Virus record (IMG/VR): IMGVR_UViG_3300028394_000281
Location: 1 to 26,196 of that record
Strand: one strand, 5' to 3'
DNA from: a virus
DNA length: 26,196 nucleotides
A program made the translations under genes and the position numbers. The first letter of the stretch is position 1. The number at the start of each line of letters is the position of its first letter. Below are positions 22,133 to 26,196 of this stretch, in pieces. The notes under the pieces are model-generated. The model searched no databases. It saw only the letters and a program-made list of their open reading frames with translations, and was not told the origin of the DNA.

Positions 22133-22461
22133 AAGCACCCTACAAAGCAATTGAATTTATCCTTGAACAAGCACCAAAATATGCTGTTGCTAAATCACAA
22201 CGGATTTTTCTTGAGGAATTCCGCAAGACTAAAAAGGCTTTGCTTATGAAAGACGCAATGACAAGGGGATTTGATTCTGCCGTGGCACAAGAGCGTGAAG
22301 CCTATGCTCACCCTGATTACGAGGAACTTTTACACGGTTTGGCTCAAGCAATTTTGCAAGAGGAAACAATTAAATGGAAACTAACAGCCGCCCAAATGAA
22401 GTCGGATATATGGCGCTCAGAACAAGCAAGTGAGCGTTTAGGCGTAAAAACAACGGAGTAA
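22129..22461 (+). CDS. Conserved phage protein next to nucleases, GTG start
   Basis: 110 residues starting at GTG 22129 in a GTGA overlap with the nuclease. The sequence APYKAIEFILEQAPKYAVAK, FLEEFRKTKKALLMKDAM, AQEREAYAHPDYEELLHGLA and EETIKWKLTAAQMKSDIWRS is a recognisable helical phage family often found beside replication or recombination genes; its function is not known to me. The even spacing of charged residues suggests an elongated helical protein. No Cys or metal-binding cluster. Confidence 0.65.
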   Translation: MKAPYKAIEFILEQAPKYAVAKSQRIFLEEFRKTKKALLMKDAMTRGFDSAVAQEREAYAHPDYEELLHGLAQAILQEETIKWKLTAAQMKSDIWRSEQASERLGVKTTE

Positions 22462-22464
22462 ATA

Positions 22465-22692
22465 ATGATGTGTCCCCGCTGTAGTTCTGAAAACTTAAAA
22501 GTTTTAGATACTCGATCAACCCCTGAATTTGTCAGCCGCAGAAGAATTTGCATCAATGGACATAAATTTTTAACTCAAGAATATGCAATATCTGAAACAC
22601 AAATATGTGAGAAGCCAGAAATTACTGAAGCTAGTGGCAGCTCTCTCTTGTCAAAGCTGTGGCATGGACAATGGCGTTCAGGCGGCTCATAG
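22465..22692 (+). CDS. NrdR-type zinc-ribbon small protein
   Basis: 75 residues with GGAG upstream of a tandem ATGATG. The first 39 residues (MMCPRCSSENLKVLDTRSTP; FVSRRRICINGHKFLTQE) match the zinc-ribbon of NrdR: C3-x2-C6, the D-T-R, the SRRR and T.E. The second knuckle is C29-x3-H33 instead of C-x2-C. The ATP-cone domain of NrdR is absent. The last 36 residues overlap the next gene in another frame and look uninformative. A nucleic-acid-binding role is likely; true NrdR function is not implied. Confidence 0.62.
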   Translation: MMCPRCSSENLKVLDTRSTPEFVSRRRICINGHKFLTQEYAISETQICEKPEITEASGSSLLSKLWHGQWRSGGS

Positions 22693-22912
22693 CAATTGGG
22701 GTGGTGGTAAAGGCAAAGGCATTAAGGCAGACGACAACTTAGTGGCTGCTTTGTGCCTTAAATGCCATTACGAAATAGACCAAGGCGCTCACCTAACCAA
22801 AGATGAACGCAAGGAAATGTGGTTAAAAGCCCACACAGCTACGGTTGAGGCACTTGGAGACAAATGGCCTTCAGAAGTGCCTATACCCTTAATAACTGCG
22901 CATAGCGGGTAA
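22583..22912 (+). CDS. DUF1364/YbcO-type HNH-like nuclease
   Basis: 109 residues. The zinc/nuclease pattern is C23-Q-S-C26, AAHSNW with H36, then KGKGIKADDNLVAALCLKCH with C58-x2-C61-H62 and EIDQG (D66), which fits the HNH-like DUF1364 (E. coli YbcO) family of phage-derived nucleases. A C-terminal helix (LTKDERKEMWLKAHTATVEA) follows. The start is uncertain: ATG 22583 overlaps the zinc-ribbon gene by 110 bases in the +1 frame; GTG codons at 22607 or 22634 are alternatives. The domain itself starts near residue 14. It would act in DNA recombination or processing. Confidence 0.65.
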   Translation: MQYLKHKYVRSQKLLKLVAALSCQSCGMDNGVQAAHSNWGGGKGKGIKADDNLVAALCLKCHYEIDQGAHLTKDERKEMWLKAHTATVEALGDKWPSEVPIPLITAHSG

Positions 22913-23095
22913 AGGTGCGTCTTTTTGTGAGCCGCCTTGATGGGCTTTGTCCATACCTTGCGCCTCATGGTGCTTTAGTTCTTTTTCCAAAGCGCCAATA
23001 CGGGCAAGTTCTGAACGGTGCTCAGAGGCTTTTTCGTAGTGCATACCCTCTTTAGAGGGTTTGTTTGATCTAGTAATCACAAATTTTGTAGCCAT
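22889..23095 (-). CDS. Small basic minus-strand protein
   Basis: 68 residues from the ATG at 23095, with AGGA 9 bases upstream; the longer frame is only a shadow of the gene at 23181. Sequence: a short start (MATKFVITRSNKPSKEG), a helical charged middle (EKASEHRSELARIGALEKEL) and a His/Gln-rich end (HHEAQGMDKAHQGGSQKDAP). It runs against all neighbours, its last 24 bases overlapping the end of the DUF1364 gene. Its own promoter would be in the 23096-23180 gap. Unknown function. Confidence 0.55.
   Translation of the reverse strand: MATKFVITRSNKPSKEGMHYEKASEHRSELARIGALEKELKHHEAQGMDKAHQGGSQKDAPLPAMRSY
23045..23066 (+). terminator. Rightward terminator inside the minus-strand gene
   Basis: ACCCTC-TTTA-GAGGGT (23045-23060) is a perfect 6-bp stem with a 4-base loop, followed by TTGTTT. 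It lies about 130 bases after the DUF1364 stop, so plus-strand transcripts would end inside the convergent gene. Confidence 0.5.
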
Positions 23096-23120
23096 GATAA
23101 AAATCCTGTTAAAATGGTGA

Positions 23121-23149
23121 TTGACATTGTGCCACATCAAGCATAAAGT
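23121..23149 (+). promoter_or_regulatory. Promoter for the 23181 gene block
   Basis: A perfect TTGACA (23121-23126) lies 17 bases before TAAAGT (23144-23149). AAGGA then precedes the ATG at 23181. On the other strand TTGACT (plus 23147-23152) overlaps this -10 and could serve the 22889-23095 gene with a short 15-base spacer to CACAAT (plus 23126-23131). Confidence 0.55.
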
Positions 23150-23180
23150 CAAACCATAAATTCTTTGCAAGGAAAATATC

Positions 23181-23393
23181 ATGGGTAAAATGGACACAAC
23201 AATGGCTAAAAGCAGAACTGGCGCTACACCTCCCAAGGGTGCAAGTGCTTCAGATATGTCTGGAGAGCGCATGGAAAAACTGCGTGGCGGTGTGGCAATG
23301 GGTAAAGAAGATAAAACGATGGGCGACAAGCTGTTTAACACAGGTCGCACCGAAGGCATTTGCTACACAAAAGAGAAATCAGAGTACCGCTAA
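23181..23393 (+). CDS. Small hypothetical protein
   Basis: 70 residues with AAGGA before the ATG and a good promoter upstream. It is Gly/Lys/Met-rich (MGKMDTTMAKSRTGATPPKG; SGERMEKLRGGVAMGKEDKT) and ends with IC and a basic YTKEKSEYR. There is no recognised domain; similar small basic proteins are common ahead of phage terminase genes. It is probably disordered in part. Start chosen by the ribosome site. Confidence 0.55.
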   Translation: MGKMDTTMAKSRTGATPPKGASASDMSGERMEKLRGGVAMGKEDKTMGDKLFNTGRTEGICYTKEKSEYR

Positions 23394-23402
23394 AAAGCGA
23401 AA

Positions 23403-23430
23403 CCCAAAGAGTCGTGAGGGACTCAATGGG
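23403..23430 (+). other. Bulged RNA hairpin between small genes
   Basis: CCCA-AA-GAGTC (23403-23413) pairs with GACTC-AA-TGGG (23420-23430) around GTGAGG, giving a 9-bp stem with a symmetric AA/AA inner loop. No U-tract follows. It sits in the 65-base gap between two small genes and may set mRNA stability or be a protein-binding site. Confidence 0.45.
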
Positions 23431-23458
23431 CTTCTAGGCACAACAAAGAAAGGTTGTC

Positions 23459-23671
23459 ATGCTTAAAGAGAATTGTAAGGCTTGTTGTTACTTTAACGAC
23501 ATAGGTCAAATGGGGCAATGCAGACGCTACCCCACATATCAAAACCGTCACTACACCGAGTGGTGCGGAGAGTTTGAAGTAGTTGCCGTTGAGAGTTCAC
23601 CCATCCTTGAGGTGGGTGTTTTTTCTGAACAACCTAAAAAGCGTGGCAGACCCGCAAAGGTGGCAGAATGA
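23459..23671 (+). CDS. Cys-rich small protein with AT-hook-like tail
   Basis: 70 residues. The N-terminal half carries Cys6, Cys9, Cys10, Cys21 and Cys36 in the pattern C-x2-CC-Y ... G-x-C-RRYP ... WCGEF, a small cysteine cluster that can hold zinc or iron-sulphur. The C-terminus has KKRGRPAK (60-67), an AT-hook-like sequence for DNA minor-groove binding. Both together suggest a DNA-associated regulatory protein. Its stop overlaps the GroES ATG (ATGA). Confidence 0.6.
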   Translation: MLKENCKACCYFNDIGQMGQCRRYPTYQNRHYTEWCGEFEVVAVESSPILEVGVFSEQPKKRGRPAKVAE

Positions 23672-23952
23672 ACTTGCAGCCTTTGAGAGACAAAATCTTA
23701 GTGCGTCCCGAAAAGCGTACGTTAAGCGACACCTTGATTGTCCATTCGGCAGAAGCGGATAGCCGTGGAACAGTCATAGCAGTAGGCCCAGACGCACAGG
23801 CAGAAGGCTTAAATGTTGGTGACCGCATCACATTTGGTACGTTCCACAAAGAATACAAAGATGAATACCTCAAGTTTGAGGAAATCAAGCACAATGATGA
23901 GCGCTTACTTAAGATGAGTTGGCAAGATGTTTGTTTTGTAATGGAGGACTAA
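23668..23952 (+). CDS. Phage GroES-like co-chaperonin
   Basis: 94 residues, starting in an ATGA overlap. The sequence LQPLRDKILVRPEKRTLSDT, then SRGTVIAVGPDAQAEGLNVG, GDRITFGTF and LLKMSWQDVCFVMED is the Cpn10/GroES pattern: N-terminal PL.D.ilVrP, mobile loop (about residues 17-32) with a hydrophobic LIV tripeptide, G.V.AVGP, VGDR and the closing DV. It would cap host GroEL and change its substrate range, as T4 gp31 does for the T4 capsid protein. No GroEL gene is nearby, so the host GroEL is the likely partner. Confidence 0.82.
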   Translation: MNLQPLRDKILVRPEKRTLSDTLIVHSAEADSRGTVIAVGPDAQAEGLNVGDRITFGTFHKEYKDEYLKFEEIKHNDERLLKMSWQDVCFVMED

Positions 23953-23954
23953 TC

Positions 23955-24119
23955 ATGGCGACTAAACCTGGCTTGTATGCCAACATCCACAAAAAGCAAG
24001 AACGTATCGAGCGTGAGAAAGTCGAGGGAAAACCCGTAGAGCGCATGAGAAAGCCTGGCTCAAAAGGCGCACCCACAGCCGAGGCATTTAAACAATCTGC
24101 TAAAACCGCAAAGAAATAA
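23955..24119 (+). CDS. Small basic conserved phage protein
   Basis: 54 residues from the ATG at 23955, preceded by GGAGG; the longer frame from 23919 overlaps GroES and has no ribosome site. The sequence KPGLYANIHKKQERIEREK and ERMRKPGSKGAPTAEAFKQ is a repeated pattern in phage genomes near terminase genes (KPGLYANIH, MRKPG.KGAPTA). It is very basic and probably binds nucleic acid or the packaging machine; function unproven. Confidence 0.65.
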   Translation: MATKPGLYANIHKKQERIEREKVEGKPVERMRKPGSKGAPTAEAFKQSAKTAKK

Positions 24120-24121
24120 TC

Positions 24122-24394
24122 ATGGCGAAGCACGATAAACCTATTCCTCATAAGACAACGGGCAAGGATAAGACCTATAACCCTACAGAAAAGGGTGCGG
24201 GAATGACCGCCAAGGGTCGTGCTGAGTACAACGCCAAGAATAATGCAAACTTAAAGCCGCCAGCGCCAAATCCCAAGACCAAAAAGGATGAGGGTCGTAA
24301 GGCAAGTTTTTGCGCCCGAATGGAAGGCGTAGTAAAGAACGCCAAAGGCCCTGCTGAACGTGCCAAGGCATCATTAAAGAATTGGAACTGCTGA
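24122..24394 (+). CDS. DUF6321-like small basic protein
   Basis: 90 residues starting 2 bases after the previous stop, with weak AAAGAAA upstream. The sequence YNPTEKGAGMTAKGRAEYNA, NLKPPAPNP and RKASFCARMEGVV follows the DUF6321-like pattern GAGLTAKGRAAYN, N.K.P and R..SFCARM. Strongly basic; possibly DNA- or head-associated. Its stop overlaps the next ATG by one base (TGATG). Confidence 0.65.
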   Translation: MAKHDKPIPHKTTGKDKTYNPTEKGAGMTAKGRAEYNAKNNANLKPPAPNPKTKKDEGRKASFCARMEGVVKNAKGPAERAKASLKNWNC

Positions 24395-24543
24395 TGACTG
24401 AACAACTTGTAGCCCGCATTGCTGAACTGACAAGACTCAAAGAACAAGCATTGGCTAACTTTCATGCCATTTCAGGCGCTTTGGCTGAGAATGAAATGCT
24501 ATTGCGCCAATTAGAGAAAGCCGTAGAATTGCCAAATGACTGA
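24394..24543 (+). CDS. 49-residue coiled-coil protein before terminase
   Basis: ATG at 24394 shares a base with the previous stop; its stop overlaps the terminase small-subunit start by 8 bases. It reads TEQLVARIAELTRLKEQALA then FHAISGALAENEMLLRQLEK with AVELPND at the end: a single amphipathic helix with Leu/Ile heptads, likely a coiled coil. Position in an unbroken overlap chain argues that it is made. It may be a terminase or packaging accessory. Confidence 0.68.
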   Translation: MTEQLVARIAELTRLKEQALANFHAISGALAENEMLLRQLEKAVELPND

Positions 24544-24946
24544 TATAACCGAGAAACGCCCTGTTGGTAGACCATCTCTTTACGATCCTAAGTATTGTGA
24601 GGAAGTCATTGCCTTGGGCAAAATCGGTAAAAGCGTAGAACAAATTGCTTCTAGGTTAGGGTTTTCACTTAGGGTTATGTACGATTGGCGTGATAATCAC
24701 CCAGAATTTCTGCACGCCTTAACAGAAGCCAAGGAACATGAGCAAGCATGGTGGGAAGATCAAGCCGATTCTTACATGGTTGAGACTAAAGACGGGCCAA
24801 GGCTAAACGCAACAATCTGGTCACGGTCAATGGCTGCACGATTCCCCAAAAAGTACCGTGAGCAAGTCAAGCAAGAGATTACGGGCGCAGATGGCGCACC
24901 TTTGTTAGCTGGCATCCAAGTCACGTTTGTGAAGCCAAGTGAGTGA
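24536..24946 (+). CDS. Terminase small subunit-like protein
   Basis: 136 residues. It starts VGRPSLYDPKYCEEVIAL with KIGKSVEQIASRLGFSLRVM and YDWRDNHPEF, the helix-turn-helix DNA-binding start typical of phage terminase small subunits, followed by AWWEDQADSYMV and ATIWSRSMAARFPKKYREQV, which also recurs in that family. It would recognise the packaging site and stimulate the large-subunit ATPase. The gene overlaps the next by 8 bases, and lies directly before the large terminase. Confidence 0.8.
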   Translation: MTDITEKRPVGRPSLYDPKYCEEVIALGKIGKSVEQIASRLGFSLRVMYDWRDNHPEFLHALTEAKEHEQAWWEDQADSYMVETKDGPRLNATIWSRSMAARFPKKYREQVKQEITGADGAPLLAGIQVTFVKPSE

Positions 24947-26196
24947 AGTTAGCCAAGCTATTGCAAAGGCTGAGTTTCCACTCAAGCTAGAGTGCCTGTT
25001 CAAGCCATCACGTTACAAAGTCCTGTACGGTGGACGCGGTGGCGCTAAGTCATGGGGGGTTGCTAGGGCCTTGCTTATTAAAGGCGCTCAAGCCCCGTTA
25101 CGAGTGCTTTGTTCGCGTGAATTTCAAACATCTATTAAAGACTCAGTTCATAAATTGCTGTCAGATCAAATCATGGCGCTTGGATTAGATAGTTTTTATG
25201 AAATCACGCAAACCAGCATTAGGGGCAAAAATGGGTCAGAGTTTTCGTTTGTTGGCTTAAAAAATAATGTTTCAAATGTAAAGTCTTATGAGGGCGTGGA
25301 CATTTGTTGGGTAGAAGAAGCCCAAACAGTAAGCCGCAGTTCATGGAACACTTTAATTCCAACGGTGCGTAAAGAACAATCAGAAATATGGGTTACGTTT
25401 AACCCTGAATTAGAAACTGATGAAACTTATCAGCGGTTTGTTTTAAACCCGCCTGAGAACTGCATAGTCCAGAAGGTCAACTGGTCAGACAACCCGTGGT
25501 TTCCTGAGACTTTAAAGCTAGAGAAAGATGCGTTGAAGTTTCGTGATCCACAGGCTTATAACGTGGTTTGGGAAGGTTTATGCCGTCAGACTGTAGATGG
25601 GGCAATCTTTGCCAAAGAAATGCAATTGGCAGAGTTGGATGGGCGCATCACAAAGGTCAACTATGACCCTACAAAACCCGTTCATGCCATCTTTGACCTT
25701 GGTTGGTCTGATGCTACGGCAATTTGGTTCTTACAGTTTATAGGCATGGAAACCCGCCTAATCCGCTACATTGAGGGCAATCAGCAGACTATGAGCGACT
25801 ACCTGGCTAAGATGCAGACGTTTGGTTACATCTATGACACTCTATGGTTGCCGCACGATGCCGAAAACAAAACTTTGGCAGCCAACGGCAGAAGCATTGA
25901 GGAAATCGTGAGAGCAGCTGGGTACAAGACCAAGATTATTCCTAGAACACCTATCATGGACTCAATTAATGCGGCTAGGACAATCTTTAGGAATATGTGG
26001 TTTGACAGAGAGAACTGTCACGAAGGCTTGCAATGTCTACGGCATTACCGTTACGATGTAGACCCAGAGACTAAGCAATTCAGCAAAACGCCATTGCACG
26101 ACAATTATTCGCATGGCGCAGATGCTTTTAGGTATATCGGTCTGATGGTCAATGAGCCTAAAGAGCGCAGAAAGCCAAGACCTACTGCAAATTATG
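24939..26196 (+). CDS. Terminase large subunit, 3' partial
   Basis: The frame begins at GTG 24939 in an 8-base overlap with the small subunit and runs off the right edge (419 residues seen). Walker A is GGRGGAKSW (31-39); Walker B is ICWVEE with the catalytic Glu at 126-127; the coupling motif WVTFNP follows (151-156). The nuclease domain shows D253 (FDLGWSDATA), D307 (HDAEN) and D395 (HGADAFRY), the three RNase-H-fold acidic residues. It is thus a full ATPase-nuclease, packaging and cutting DNA. The P22-like gene set in this window suggests headful packaging, but this is inference. Confidence 0.92.
   Translation, partial: MSEVSQAIAKAEFPLKLECLFKPSRYKVLYGGRGGAKSWGVARALLIKGAQAPLRVLCSREFQTSIKDSVHKLLSDQIMALGLDSFYEITQTSIRGKNGSEFSFVGLKNNVSNVKSYEGVDICWVEEAQTVSRSSWNTLIPTVRKEQSEIWVTFNPELETDETYQRFVLNPPENCIVQKVNWSDNPWFPETLKLEKDALKFRDPQAYNVVWEGLCRQTVDGAIFAKEMQLAELDGRITKVNYDPTKPVHAIFDLGWSDATAIWFLQFIGMETRLIRYIEGNQQTMSDYLAKMQTFGYIYDTLWLPHDAENKTLAANGRSIEEIVRAAGYKTKIIPRTPIMDSINAARTIFRNMWFDRENCHEGLQCLRHYRYDVDPETKQFSKTPLHDNYSHGADAFRYIGLMVNEPKERRKPRPTANY

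Noticed and set aside
22465-22692. True NrdR repressor of ribonucleotide reductase
   Set aside because: The ATP-cone domain is missing and the second zinc knuckle is changed, so only the ribbon resemblance is kept.
23096-23359. N-terminal extension of the minus-strand gene at 22889-23095
   Set aside because: It mirrors the plus-strand gene at 23181 and covers the promoter gap; the ATG at 23095 has its own ribosome site.
23239-23466. 75-residue frame over the 23181 gene and its downstream hairpin
   Set aside because: It lies out of frame with the gene that has the ribosome site and promoter, and would read through the hairpin gap.
1-26196. CRISPR arrays, tRNA genes or rRNA genes
   Set aside because: No regularly spaced direct repeats with unique spacers, no cloverleaf with a T-loop and no rRNA-like sequence was seen; almost all sequence is coding on one strand or the other.

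Overview
This 26.2 kb window is part of the genome of a tailed double-stranded DNA phage of a Gram-negative host. The virion genes follow the P22-like short-tailed plan: P22 gp4-like and gp10-like head-completion proteins, then three large Ala/Gln/Asn-rich proteins where P22 has its ejection proteins gp7/gp20/gp16, with terminase genes at the far end. The DNA is AT-leaning, and most genes overlap or abut their neighbours by a few bases, as phage genes do. The proteins resemble those of environmental, aquatic proteobacterial phages, but no sequence feature fixes the host. The first gene is cut at its 5' end and the last (large terminase) at its 3' end. Portal, scaffold and capsid genes are absent and probably lie just beyond the right edge, rejoining the left edge in a circularly permuted map.

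Layout. (1) 1-12854, plus strand: tail-fibre-like proteins, two small tail-associated proteins, gp4-like and gp10-like proteins, a small protein, three putative ejection proteins and a tail-collar fibre. (2) 12857-14546, plus: lysis cassette with several small membrane proteins, a GTA-type three-TM holin and a GH24 endolysin. (3) 14577-16070, plus: an HExxH putative metalloprotease, an HTH-metallophosphoesterase fusion and a 47-residue membrane protein missed by length cut-offs. A hairpin then separates the convergent operons. (4) 19307 down to 16091, minus: leftward early operon with small unknown proteins, a Sak/DUF1071-type single-strand annealing protein, a YqaJ-type exonuclease, a small protein with an SSB-like acidic tip, a winged-helix protein, a zinc-ribbon protein and an acidic protein. 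(5) 19308-19452: divergent control region. (6) 19453-22912, plus: rightward early operon with a Cro-like repressor, an O-like replication protein carrying iteron-like repeats, a Mom-like GNAT protein, a second GNAT protein, a VRR-NUC-like nuclease and a DUF1364/HNH-like protein. (7) 22889-23095, minus: one small convergent gene. (8) 23181-26196, plus: small basic and Cys-rich proteins, a phage GroES, and small and large terminase.

Working model (inference): the divergent switch drives a leftward recombination operon and a rightward replication/modification operon. The Mom-like/GNAT pair may modify phage DNA against host restriction. The late genes package DNA, build the short tail and lyse the cell. 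No integrase and no CI-type repressor lie in the window, so lifestyle cannot be decided here. The best leads are the tandem Mom-like/GNAT pair, the iteron cluster inside the replication gene, the apparently leaderless cro with its operator-like repeats, the beta-rich module shared by the gp4-like and gp10-like proteins, and three very short overlooked genes.
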